From Hyphomicrobiaceae bacterium (GTDB lineage Bacteria > Pseudomonadota > Alphaproteobacteria > Rhizobiales > Hyphomicrobiaceae), in NCBI GenBank assembly GCA_013214245.1, contig JABSQE010000002.1, forward strand, positions 8,227 to 29,836: 21,610 bases of DNA. The letters are read 5' to 3'. Shown piece after piece: positions 1-8,578 of this stretch. The notes beneath the pieces were generated by a model that worked only from the letters and a program-made list of their open reading frames with translations, was not told the DNA's origin and searched no databases. Numbering within the stretch: position 1 is the stretch's first letter; each line of letters begins with the position of its first letter. The position numbers were made by a program, and so were the translations under genes.

Positions 1-615
1 TCGACCTCAATACCAATAATACTCCTAACTACTGTCCTTTTCTATTTGGGATGGGGGTATGCCCTCTGGAGCCGAGGACCTGATTTAGACGGCACACGGA
101 TTACTACCAATATCCTTCTAGATTATGATCTGAAAAACGCCAGTCTACGTGGATCAAATATTGCTGGTGTTAAAGTAAATGCTGCCAAGTTCTTTAATAC
201 CTCGATGCACAATGTAAAATTACAGGGTTCTGAATTGACTAAGGCTGACACGCGTCATGCCAAGCTGCTGTCTTCAAACATGAAACGTATAGATCTAAGT
301 CATGCAATATTGAAAAATGCCGATTTGAAAAGTGCGAAGCTTGTTAGGGCAACACTTACGAACGCGAACTTAAGCAGTTCACACATGAATGAGACAAATC
401 TCAGGAATTCCGATTTGACAGATGCCATATTAGTAAACGCCGACGTTAGCGGTGCAATATTCGATCAAACTAACCTATCTGGTGCCAAAATAACTGCAAA
501 GACCAGCTTCATCGGCGCATGTAGGGACGCTAAAACTAACTTGCCTAGAGAAATTTTGATAACGCTTCCGATGATAACAGCTTCAGAATGCCATATCAAA
601 AAGAAGCCGAAGTAA
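1..615 (+). CDS. Membrane-anchored pentapeptide-repeat protein (5' end outside window)
   Basis: The frame is open from base 1, so the start lies upstream of the window; the TTG at 46 is internal. The first ~20 codons encode a hydrophobic stretch (ILLTTVLFYLGWG) that reads as a membrane segment. It is followed by ~15 residues and then tandem pentapeptide repeats of the A(N/D)LXX kind (for example NASLRGSNIAG, NADLKSAKLVRATLTNANL, NSDLTDAILVNADV), covering roughly 120 residues. Such repeats form a right-handed quadrilateral beta-helix. In this family function is rarely predictable from sequence: some mimic DNA, many are envelope proteins. The C-terminal ~35 residues leave the repeat pattern, contain two cysteines and end in basic residues. 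Two stop codons (613-618) are in tandem. Family certain, function unknown. Confidence 0.85.
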   Translation, partial: STSIPIILLTTVLFYLGWGYALWSRGPDLDGTRITTNILLDYDLKNASLRGSNIAGVKVNAAKFFNTSMHNVKLQGSELTKADTRHAKLLSSNMKRIDLSHAILKNADLKSAKLVRATLTNANLSSSHMNETNLRNSDLTDAILVNADVSGAIFDQTNLSGAKITAKTSFIGACRDAKTNLPREILITLPMITASECHIKKKPK

Positions 616-694
616 TAAAGCCAGATACTGAGCTATACCACTTGTCATCCTGGCGAAATAATTCTTTTTGCCTTCGCAAAAGTCCATTAGCATA

Positions 695-1713
695 TCAGAA
701 TGCGCCAGGGCAGTAATTCCTGAGGCTCTTCTTCTTTTTAAGATGCAATTCAGGGACGCGGTTGTCTCTTATGAGCAACGGTAGACACCTTACCAAATAG
801 TGCTTCACTATAGCTTTCGTTGTTTGCTCATCAGGAGGAGTATGTTTTCTTAGCCACCATATATCCGAATCAGAATTCCTGTTCACCTCACTTTTTGCTC
901 TAATCAGGAGTTGGCGCGCACCTATCTTTATGTCTATATGTAGTGCATTTCCAGATATAGATTTTTCAAGTAGCTAATAGCGCCGTGCCAGTCGGACCGG
1001 ATGTATCGTATTAGACCACCAGTAAACTCTGTAGCAGCGTTCTGATAAATTCCCAGGTCAGGGAAGTGCAACCAACCGAACTCTCTATTTCCATTTCTTA
1101 CCCTCATGTCGGCGCCGCGTTCCGCTACTTTGATTGTTGTTTTTCCCCAGTTTTACACTGGTGTGCTACCTCCTTTCGCTGTAGTCTTTGGTATATCACC
1201 CAAAACGGAGTACTTATTTAAAAATTCGGTCGAAAGTTGAATTGTATGGAAGGCATAGCTGTCGTGATGCATCATCTCAGATAATTCTATTTTGGTGTTC
1301 CTTGGACCCGGGATAAGAATTTTCCATGTAACATTTTCTTGGAGTGCATAAGGCAGCTAACGTGACACGGTTAAATAAGGAATTGCATAAACATCGTCCC
1401 CAAACATTCGGACCTCACCCCACATTTCCAAGGTTCTCCACGTCCCTTCACGAAAGAAACTTCGTCTTATTTTCGCATGTGTTAAGTCGGGACGATTGTA
1501 ATAATCCCATCTAGCTTTACCAAAATCCCCCCACCTCTTGTTATTGTTCCGATATCTTCGAAATGTTCGCCAGACTTGCAGAGCGAGTACGGTTGCCACC
1601 GCCCTGCCGGTTTTAGGATTTCCTGAAAATGGAGCAACCCAAAAATCGACGTGAAACGGCACTGACTGAGATGTTGCGCTTGAAGAACTTAGAATAATTA
1701 TAACGAAAGCCAT
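695..1713 (-). pseudogene. Decayed gene for a secreted protein of unknown function
   Basis: Reading down the minus strand from the ATG at 1713, one frame stays open for 260 codons to a stop at 934-936, broken only by TAG at 1357-1359 and TAA at 1153-1155. Plausible protein continues on both sides of each stop (VYAIPYLTVSR, then LPYALQENVTWKILIPG; later FGWLHFPDLGIYQNAATEF and RYIRSDWHGAISYLKN). Near 960-970 the coding signal moves to another frame (LEKSISGNALHIDIKIGARQ) and runs on to the stop at 695-697. The N-terminus (MAFVIIILSSSSATSQS) resembles a signal peptide, so the ancestor was probably an exported protein of about 340 residues, rich in Trp and Arg. I do not recognise the family. The ORF start lies 27 bases past the end of the fossil at 1740-2386, as in an operon. 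Two stops plus a frameshift make a functional product unlikely. Confidence 0.62.
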
Positions 1714-1739
1714 AATTGCAGTGATGTGAATCGTGATTC

Positions 1740-2386
1740 TTAATATCTGAGTTTCGCGATCTGCTGCCGGATGAACCTTTGAATTTTCTTCATTCCATCA
1801 GCCATACGATCAGTAGATGCCTTGAGCTTCACGGACTCAAGATAGGCTTTGGTGAATAAAAACCGCTTATGCTTTCTGTTGCACTTTCGTCGTACTGCAT
1901 CTAATGCCGAAGCGAAGTAAATAAGCATAGCGTGACTACTGCGAAGTTCTTCTGGGCTAATGGGCCTTTTGATATTTGTGGCTGTTGATATATACTCCGC
2001 TGGAAACCGTATCGATTTCTCTGTCAAGGAATAGTAAAGGCCTTTCGGCTTCGCCCCATAATTCAGTCCACTGCCAGACTGACGTTGGTCCAGGTGGCAA
2101 GTTGTCAGGACTGGGATCGTTTGGAACTACCCTCAATTCATCATGATAATTCAGATTGATATTTTTATTTTTCTCAGCTCCACTGTCATGGATTGAGAAA
2201 ATATATTTTTTTGGTTCCGTGGAAGTCGGAAAAGTGCTTTTGATTGGTCCTCGCTAAGCCGCTATATTTATGAAGCACTATTGACACTCGTGCCTTCTAT
2301 TCAATCTGGCATGAAGCCATAGCGTGCGCCGGAATAATAATGAAGCTAAAAGCTGAAATATAAGCGAGACGTATAATGAGATGCAT
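1740..2386 (-). pseudogene. Decayed gene for a second exported protein of unknown function
   Basis: The ATG at 2386 opens a classic signal peptide (MHLIIRLAYISAFSFIIIP, then AHA as a cleavage site) that meets TAG at 2297-2299 after 29 codons. Coding-like sequence resumes in other frames: one open from 2253 to 1957 includes KKYIFSIHDSGAEKNKNI, NDPSPDNLPPGPTS and VWQWTELWGEAERP. A second, open to the stop at 1740-1742, includes SIRFPAEYISTATNIKRP, SPEELRSSHAM and a lysine/arginine-rich tail (MKKIQRFIRQQIAKLRY). The crossover lies between about 2020 and 2140, where both frames are open. Joined, they give one exported protein of roughly 210 residues with a basic C-terminus. Family not recognised. 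The 95-codon ORF starting with TTG at 2027 is best seen as the 3' half of this gene. At least two frameshifts separate the pieces. Confidence 0.57.
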
Positions 2387-2543
2387 CACGACTGATCTTG
2401 GCTGCTGCGATTGCTTTTATTCATGGATACTGTGGCAGTAGTTAGATTGGCAAGTCAATGGATCGCGATCGCCACGCCTAGGACATAACATGTCGCAGAA
2501 ATAGCATGAACTGCTCATCTGATTGGCTAGTGCCCTGTACCTT

Positions 2544-3212
2544 TTAAAATATCAGCTTAGATCTAACTGAAGATGCTGATTTGCGGATGTCTTTCGAGAG
2601 TTCATTCCGACAATTTAAATGATTCAATGCACTAGTTTGACGACCGCCGTCATGCAAGTAAAGCCATAAGGCTAAATTCTGACGCTTGCATTGCAGGTGG
2701 TAACCTACCTGTAACTGGGAGGTAGGATGTGAGCTCTGGCCGTTTTTACGTATTTTGTTCGGCCATTGGTAGAGCGCTTCAATCCGGTCGCATCCTCCTG
2801 ATAACGCTTTAACTTCTTGAACGCTGCCCCTTCAGCTTTGATTATTCCGTTAATCACGGTGATACACAATGCTAAGTATGCCTGGTCCGCTTTGAGAGGA
2901 TATGTCGTAGGTGCGATGCAAAACTAATAATCCCGGAACAGGTCATGAAGACTTGTTCCAAGCACTTCAATTAAGGCAGCCTCACCTTCATCTGCATACA
3001 CATTGTGACTGTTCATTAACCCAAAAAAACACTACGCCCACTTGTCAGGTGAACCTGCCGTCATAAATGGTGACCAAAGAACCATAGCTATTTCATTCGA
3101 GTTAACCTTCAGCAAACAGCATAACTTTGATCACAAATGCATGCAATAGGTAGGGCTGCGGACACTTCATGATGGCGGGCGATACTTTTGCGGCATGTGA
3201 TATGCTGTTCAT
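2544..3212 (-). pseudogene. Decayed gene of unknown function, at least two frameshifts and two stops
   Basis: The ATG at 3212 (MNSISHAAKVSPAIMK) reads 36 codons to a TAA at 3102-3104. The signal continues in a second frame from about 3103 (NSNEIAMVLWSPFMTAGSP) through TAG at 3032-3034, where tag could replace a tgg codon. It runs on through MNSHNVYADEGEAALIEVLG, a second TAG at 2924-2926, and ADQAYLALCITVINGIIKAE and FKKLKRYQEDATGLKRS to a stop at 2705-2707. A last frame (HLQCKRQNLALWLYLHDGGR) ends at 2544-2546. The inferred ancestor is about 215-220 residues, with a helical, Lys/Arg-rich middle that might bind nucleic acid; that is speculation from composition. Family not recognised. It points the same way as the fossils at 1740-2386 and 695-1713, so the three may be one dead operon. 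Confidence 0.5.
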
Positions 3213-3345
3213 GAGTATCAAAAAAAAAGTCACTTCGGCCTCAGCTGCTTTTCTCTCAAGCCTCGGAAGTTCAATCTTTTTATACCGAATTACGTCAAAA
3301 TGTTTCTGATTTTAAATCACATATTTCCTTACGAAATGGCGATCC

Positions 3346-3350
3346 GGAGG
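3346..3350 (+). promoter_or_regulatory. Ribosome binding site GGAGG for the IalB-like gene
   Basis: GGAGG lies 7 bases before ATG at 3358. It selects the start whose reading (MLRCAVVAAGA) looks like the beginning of a short signal peptide, although the mature IalB domain is now in a different frame. Confidence 0.55.
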
Positions 3351-3357
3351 AAAAGCG

Positions 3358-3850
3358 ATGTTGCGATGTGCTGTTGTGGCTGCAGGAGCAATATGGAGAT
3401 TGGACACATCGGTGCGCACATCCCAAAGATCCAACCAAATCTGCTGCTGCGCCAACGTGTGAACTCGCCCAATCCGTGCAGATCAAACGTAGCGGCAAGC
3501 TGGTAAATGTGATCAGTCTTGCGGTGTCGCGGGCTGAGGATAAGGCCAATAAGGTCAAATGGGCGCTCGTTGCCGTCACACCACTGGATGTGCATTTGCC
3601 CTCGAAGTTTGGTGTTGCCGTCGGAAAGGCAACAGTTGCGGCGGTACCGTACCGTAATTGCAACCGCTTTGGCTGTTGGACAGTGGTGCTGCTAGATGCA
3701 ACAATTATCGGTCAGTTTAAGGCACAGAATGAAGCAGCCGCCTTGTTTCGTACACTGGATGGCAAAACAGTTCGCATCGTGTTCTCTCTCAAGGGCTTCA
3801 CCAAAGGCTTTCGCGCTCTGGCGAACGGCAAACTGCCGGATCAGACATAA
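3358..3850 (+). pseudogene. IalB-family (invasion-associated locus B) secreted protein, frameshifted
   Basis: The body, readable from about 3368 to the stop at 3848-3850, matches the IalB family (Pfam PF06776): QYGDWTHRC near the N-terminus, CELAQSVQ, the VTPLDVHLP strand, the PYRNCNRFGCWTVVLLD cysteine pair, and the closing VRIVFSLKGFTKGFRAL. These small periplasmic or outer-membrane proteins are known from Bartonella invasion and are widespread in Alphaproteobacteria with uncertain roles. The ATG with a good ribosome binding site (3358) is out of frame with the body, and the frame-compatible GTG at 3368 gives no signal peptide, so an indel lies at about 3385-3400. The body's frame also stays open upstream to about 3215, and another ATG (3211, MSIKKKVTSASAAFLSSLG) could be an older signal peptide. 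The tpsB fossil begins 23 bases downstream; the high GC content is shared with it. Confidence 0.74.
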
Positions 3851-3873
3851 ACCGGGACACGGAGGGTAGAACC

Positions 3874-4979
3874 ATGCCTGTATCTTGTGTACACACAAAA
3901 CCGTGTTTATGGGCCCGTCTTTGCGTTCTTCTTTTCTCACTTTGCTTTGTCATCGAAGCCGCTGCTCAAACATCGGGCGATATCAATGCGGCCGGGCGGC
4001 AGGCCGATCAGATGCAACGAGCGCAAGAAGAGCAAAGACGGCAAGCACAGCCTGATCAAGCCAGAAGCTTTGGTAGAAGCCGTTCAGCCCTTTGAAAATC
4101 AGTGCCTCGATCTGGCCGGACTGAACAGCGTGCTCAGGCAGGTGACATTTCTCTATGTCTCTCGCGGCTTTGTGGCCTCGCAGGCCTATCTTCCAGAACA
4201 GGATCTACGAGATGGCACGCTCAAAATCACCGTTATTGAGGGACAGCTGACAGACATCATCCTCAATGGCCAACAGGGCGCGCATCAGGCTCAAATCGCA
4301 GCCGCTTTTCCAGGTCTCAAGGGCACACCGCTGAACCTGCGGGCTGCGGAGCAAGACCTCGATCAGATCAACCGTCTGCGCTCGCGCAATGCGACGGTCA
4401 AACTGGAGCCGGGCAGAAGCCAGGGCGAAACACAGGTTCATGTCACTGAAAACACCGGCAAGCCCTGGCATGTCACAGTTGGTAGCGACAATCTGAGCAG
4501 CGAAGCCAGTGGTGAGTTCCAACGCAGGGCTGGTCTTGAACTTGACAATACATTCGGGATCAACGACCGCTTCACCTTTAATATACAGGAAAGCGTGTCC
4601 GAGCATCCTTTCCGGCTGACACAGGATGAGCCCTACGGCCAGATGTTCAGCGGCTCGTTTTCCGTGCCTTACGGATACTGGCTGTTCTCCATCGATGCCT
4701 CAAAATCGCGGTATCTCTCAACCATTCCGAGTGCGTTCTCAGATATCGACACCTCCGGCACATCCATCGTGATCAGACTTCCAAGACCAATCTCACCGGC
4801 GGGTTTACGTTCAAGGATAATGATAATTTTATCCTTGGCAGCCTGATTGATGTGTCCAGCCGCAAGCTGTCGATTGCAACCGCCAGCCTGAGCCATGCCC
4901 GCCAGGCGGCAGGTGGTTTGCTGTCGGGTGTTGTCACATATAACCAGGGCTTGAGTGTGTTGGGAGCGTTCGATGATGA
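3874..4979 (+). pseudogene. TpsB (ShlB/FhaC-type) two-partner-secretion transporter, frameshifted and 3'-truncated
   Basis: TpsB proteins are outer-membrane Omp85-superfamily barrels that export TpsA exoproteins such as filamentous haemagglutinin, haemolysin or CdiA. ATG 3874 follows a GGAGGG ribosome binding site (3861-3866) and starts a clear signal peptide (LCVLLFSLCFVIEAAAQ). A Gln/Arg-rich stretch typical of the plug helix (ADQMQRAQEEQRRQAQ) follows. Near 4060-4085 the frame shifts and the POTRA-like part appears (DLAGLNSVLRQVTFLYVSRG, YLPEQDLRDGTLKITVIEGQ). The first half of that domain looks deleted. The barrel start is GSDNLSSEASGEFQRRAG and LELDNTFGINDRFTFNIQES. At about 4772 the frame shifts again (QTSKTNLTGGFTFKDNDNF, VSSRKLSIATASLSH, TYNQGLSVLGAFDDD). 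The barrel then stops abruptly at about 4980, joined to TpsA sequence. Roughly the last 150-200 residues of a normal TpsB are missing. Non-functional. Confidence 0.9.
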
Positions 4980-6471
4980 TACCGCACCAGCGCCAGCACC
5001 ATTACGGCTGGTGGTGATGTCACCGTCACCTCCAAAGCACAAAACATCACCGTACAGGCCACGGATCTGGAAAGTGGTGGCAAGACCATACTCTCTGCTG
5101 AGCAAGGCCAGGTTGCCCTGCTCGCCAACACAGACACCGACTACGCCCAGGATAAAAAACGCGAAGAAGACGCTCTGTGGTGGAACAGCCTCGACCATGG
5201 CTACAGCCGTGAAACCGTCCGCCATGTGAAGATCGATGCGGGCGGTGGTCTGAAGATCGTTGCCGGCCAAGGCGTCATTGCTGAAATCGAAGCCACCGGC
5301 AGTCTCGATGGTGCCATCACGCAACTGGCCGGGAAGCCCGCTATGGACTGGGTTGGCCAGCTGCGTAACCGCAACGATGTCGAATGGCGCAAGATCAAGC
5401 CTGCCCTGCAAGAGTGGGATCACAAGGAACAAGGCCTGACCGAAGCCGGTGCCGCTCTTGTCGCACTTGCCGTCACAGCCGTTAGCGCCGGGACGTTTGC
5501 GCAGTTCTCAGCCGCTCTGGCATCCGCCTTCCTGGCGGGTATGCAGTCCACCACGGCTGCTGCTCTTAAGGCCAGCATGACATCGCTTGCCACCCGCAGC
5601 ACCGTTGCATTGATCAACAACGGTGGCGATCTCGGTGCAACCCTCAAGGCGCTTGTCACTGCGATGCTATCTGCCGGGCTGACCTCCGGGATTACGGATG
5701 CCGTTGGCTTGGGCGGGACACTGCCTGTCAATGCGACAGTGGCTCAGCGCGCCACATTTACGCTGCAGCGCAATCTTGTGCGCACCACCGTCAACGCCGG
5801 TGTCTCAACCGCGATCCAGGGTGGCAAATTTGACAAGGCGCTGCTCAATGTCATGCGCACAGCAGCCGCCAGCACGATTGGTGAGATTACTGCAAATGAG
5901 ATCGGCGTGGCGTATTCCAAGGCCGCAGTAGATGGCAAGGACATCGGCGAGTACCTCGTCCACAAAGCAGCCCATAACGGGCTCGGCTGTGCCACGGCTA
6001 CCATCGGCAACGGAGACTGCGGCAGTGGTGCACAAGGTAGTGCTGCAGTTTCTGAGGGCTATCAGGCCATCACGCAGCCGCAGCTAACTGAAGAGTTGAA
6101 TGACTTACGTACAGAGCTTTCTGGCCAGAACCTCTCAGATACAGAAATCGACGCCCGCCTGAACGCTCAGTTCCAGGATTAGCGCAACCGCGGTGTTCGA
6201 TCTCTCAAAACTCTCAGCCGGATTGCTGGCAGCAGCCAGCGGCGCCGATGTCGATGAAGCCGCCAAACAGGCCGTCGCTCTTGCCGATCAACTCGCAAGC
6301 GGCAAACCCTTCACCGAAGCCCAACTCCGCAACGACGCCCTGCAACTCGGCATCGACGTCGCCCTCGGCGTTGACGTCTCCAAACTCAAAATCCTCGAAA
6401 CATCCTACAAGCTCGCCGTCAAAGCCGGCGATAAAACCTATGCCACAAAACTTGCCAAGTTTATCAGCTAA
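4980..6471 (+). pseudogene. TpsA / CdiA-like filamentous haemagglutinin, C-terminal remnant
   Basis: From 4980 one frame encodes haemagglutinin repeat sequence (STITAGGDVTVTSKAQNITV, ATDLESGGKTILSAEQGQ) and then the DYAQDKKREEDALWW type linker. The conserved region VKIDAGGGLKIVAGQG, DWVGQLRNRNDVEWRKI and ALQEWDHKEQGLTEAGAAL of FhaB/CdiA exoproteins follows, with an Ala-rich helical section and HNGLGCATATIGNGDCGSGA, as found ahead of the C-terminal effector region. It stops at 6180-6182. A different frame continues without a gap (VFDLSKLSAGLLAAASGADV, ending YATKLAKFIS at 6471), which I take as the tail of the same gene after a one-base shift; it has GTG at 6193 but no ribosome binding site. 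The N-terminal TPS domain and most repeats of a normally multi-kilobase gene are gone. No recognisable toxin motif and no CdiI-like immunity gene follows. GC is far above the window average. Confidence 0.87.
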
Positions 6472-7084
6472 ATAGAAATCTGATCTTAAGGCTTTGGTTC
6501 TTTTCCGGGTAAGCTACAGCTAGGAAAAGAGCTGTGTGTAGGATACTCAGACGGCACTTAAAATTTTACTTAGAAGGCTGCAAAGGATGAATTGTCAAAT
6601 GCTGGACGGATAGATCACACTTTAAAGCACTTGATTGATGTTGATTTACTTATATAAATCCTGGATTTAGTTAACTCACCAGTCATTTTAAGATATAGAG
6701 ATAGATATCCTCACTCATCCTAAAAAGACATTTTGACCATGACCTGTTCAGATCGGTTGGTGTTAGTGTTGTAAACTGTTTTCTCCAAGCTTACATATTT
6801 TGTGCTAGCTAAAAATATACATGAAAAAAATTTAGACGTTTACTAACTTGTCGATGTCGTGCTCATACATCCTAATGTATCAATTGTTATATCGTGTATT
6901 TTCCAGAGAATTACGCTTGATCGTTTTTATTATTGCAACGAGCGGCACTTCCTAAAGTCTGATAGACTGCGTCTACTTTCGTTTCACGATTAATACGAAA
7001 CCATTCAATCGCTTGACTCAAACAATAGTAAGAAATAGTTATTTGTAAGGCTAGATGGAATTGATGAAAAGCCTTATGCAATTA

Positions 7085-7195
7085 TTATTTTGCTTCCTCA
7101 ACCGAATGTCCTTTCAGTTCATAAATATCTAAATTCGTACCAGTTAAAAAAGTTTCTTGAGTATCAACGCATGTAATAAGATCCTTAAACCACAC
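7085..7195 (-). pseudogene. Possible C-terminal gene fragment
   Basis: The minus strand from 7195 reads VWFKDLITCVDTQETFLTGT then NLDIYELKGHSVEEAK and ends in two tandem TAA codons. The sequence is protein-like (balanced acidic and hydrophobic residues, no AT-driven Lys/Asn/Ile excess) but the frame closes just upstream at 7202-7204. It has no start. It may be the 3' end of a dead gene; chance is not excluded for so short a piece. Confidence 0.25.
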
Positions 7196-7828
7196 ATTCT
7201 GTTATTCCAGTTTTGAGTAACCCTCTAATCTAGATTTTGTTTTAATATAAACTTATATAATAATATAAGAGTTGTGATCGCACCATCGGAAAGAGAACCT
7301 GGAAAAAAAGATAGCGATGTGAGCTACATCATCATCTTGTTAAGACGTGCGAATTAAAGATGACATAGGAAAATTTTATTACGTATCCTTATCATAGATA
7401 ACGCGCAGCCGAAAGTCGAGTCGACAGAGCTTACTTAGTCGAGCAACGTAACGTATCAGTTGCGAAATTAGTACTTTCGTGTTACAATTCAATTTGATAT
7501 AAAATCTATGGTGTCTTCAGTATTTGCGCGCGTTTGCATTGAACACAATAGGATATTTTTTGTTCAGTCAAACGAAGTTGCGTCTAACTTTGGTACATCG
7601 TCAAGGCACGTTAGCTTGTAAAACCTAAACTTCTTAATATTTAATTTGGTTTATACATAGTGATTAAACATGTTGAAATTTTTATCTCAATAACTTCAAA
7701 TGTAAGCCTGTTCGATACGTTCTTGTTTATTACGCTGGTTTCTTGAAAAGATGCTGTTTTATTTGGCAGAGCGTAAGCTTTAGGAATTTGTACATTATTT
7801 CTTATTGTAATACAACGTCGTCAGCTTT

Positions 7829-7846
7829 ATTCGCAAAAAAGCGAAT
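7829..7846. repeat. Small hairpin, possible weak terminator
   Basis: ATTCGC, a loop of six A, then GCGAAT form a perfect 6-bp stem followed by TTT on the plus strand. The stem is short and no intact gene ends just upstream, so a terminator role is only a guess. Confidence 0.25.
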
Positions 7847-7977
7847 TTTGATTATTAATCTTTAGAAACCAAAGCTCTTCGGTTAGCATATCAAAAGCAG
7901 TCTTATTAATATCGTAATCTACGAATTATATCGATGTAGCACACTTTTTACAGAATACCTCTTAAAAGAGAAACGAA

Positions 7978-7983
7978 AGGGAG
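7978..7983 (+). promoter_or_regulatory. Ribosome binding site for gloA
   Basis: AGGGAG lies 7 bases before the TTG at 7991 and supports the TTG rather than the ATG at 8009 as the start. Confidence 0.55.
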
Positions 7984-7990
7984 ATAAAGG

Positions 7991-8446
7991 TTGGAATATT
8001 TACATACAATGATCCGTATAAAGAACATAGACGAGTCTTTAGATTTTTTTTGCAATAAAATGAGCCTAGTTGAAACACATCGTATACATAATAAAAACGG
8101 CCGTTTTACGCTAATATATTTAGCAGCATATCCAAAAGAAGTTAAAACACGAGGCTTAACAGCGCCCTTACTAGAATTAACATACAACTGGCCTGATACA
8201 GAAGGCAAAGTTGAAGAATATAATTCTGGTCGTAACTTCGGTCACATTGCCTTTGGCGTCGACAATATATATGAGACGTGTCAAAGTTTAATGGATAAGG
8301 GTGTGACCATAAATCGTCCCCCAAAAGATGGAAATATGGCATTCATTAAGTCACCTGATGGTATCTCTATTGAATTTCTTCAAAAAGGTACAGCTCTTAA
8401 ACCTTCTGAACCTTGGATATCCATGAAAAACACAGGAACATGGTAA
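7991..8446 (+). CDS. gloA: Lactoylglutathione lyase (glyoxalase I)
   Basis: Glyoxalase I isomerises the hemithioacetal of methylglyoxal and glutathione to S-lactoylglutathione in the cytoplasm. The 151-residue product has two VOC-fold beta-alpha-beta modules and the four metal ligands expected from E. coli GloA: His5 in YLHTM, Glu62 in PLLELTYNW, His85 in NFGHIAFGVDNIY and Glu128 in DGISIEFLQ. The TTG start is chosen because it places the first metal-binding histidine at position 5, as in the family, and has a ribosome binding site; the in-frame ATG further down would delete this ligand. The C-terminus runs about 15 residues beyond the usual ~135. It stands alone: more than 1.5 kb of decayed DNA upstream and nearly 4 kb downstream. 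Codon use is AT-rich like the surroundings. Looks intact and functional. Confidence 0.93.
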   Translation: MEYLHTMIRIKNIDESLDFFCNKMSLVETHRIHNKNGRFTLIYLAAYPKEVKTRGLTAPLLELTYNWPDTEGKVEEYNSGRNFGHIAFGVDNIYETCQSLMDKGVTINRPPKDGNMAFIKSPDGISIEFLQKGTALKPSEPWISMKNTGTW

Positions 8447-8570
8447 GTAATTCAATTAATAACTGAGAATACCAAGAAAATCCAGTTTGCACTAATATCT
8501 CATGCAATTATGGATAGTGCAACATAGCAAACTGGTAGTTGGTTTAAAAATACGGACATAACATAAATTG

Positions 8571-8578
8571 AAGGAGGT
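8571..8578 (+). promoter_or_regulatory. Orphan Shine-Dalgarno AAGGAGGT
   Basis: A full consensus ribosome binding site stands 5 bases before an ATT codon (8584). The frame there (IYYPFVTISFW) closes after 11 codons. The simplest reading is a dead gene whose ATG start has mutated. Confidence 0.35.

Larger units (their letters stand above)
6476..7990. other. AT-rich stretch without an intact gene
   Basis: All frames are closed by frequent stops. The abrupt change from about 60% GC to AT-rich sequence at 6475-6500 marks the right edge of the TPS island. Two things stand out: a 36-codon coding-like fragment on the minus strand (7085-7195) and a small A-loop hairpin (7829-7846). No tRNA or operon promoter was recognised. 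Confidence 0.6.

Noticed and set aside
1146..1359. Programmed readthrough of the stops in the 695-1713 frame
   Set aside because: Two different stops plus a later frameshift are more simply explained by gene decay; no recoding signal seen.
4205..5731. Long minus-strand and alternate-frame ORFs opposite tpsB/tpsA
   Set aside because: Shadows of the GC-rich coding strand; the plus-strand frames carry clear TpsB and TpsA motifs.
6248..6475. 75-codon Pro/Ser-rich ORF overlapping the TpsA tail
   Set aside because: Low-complexity shadow of the 6193-6471 frame.
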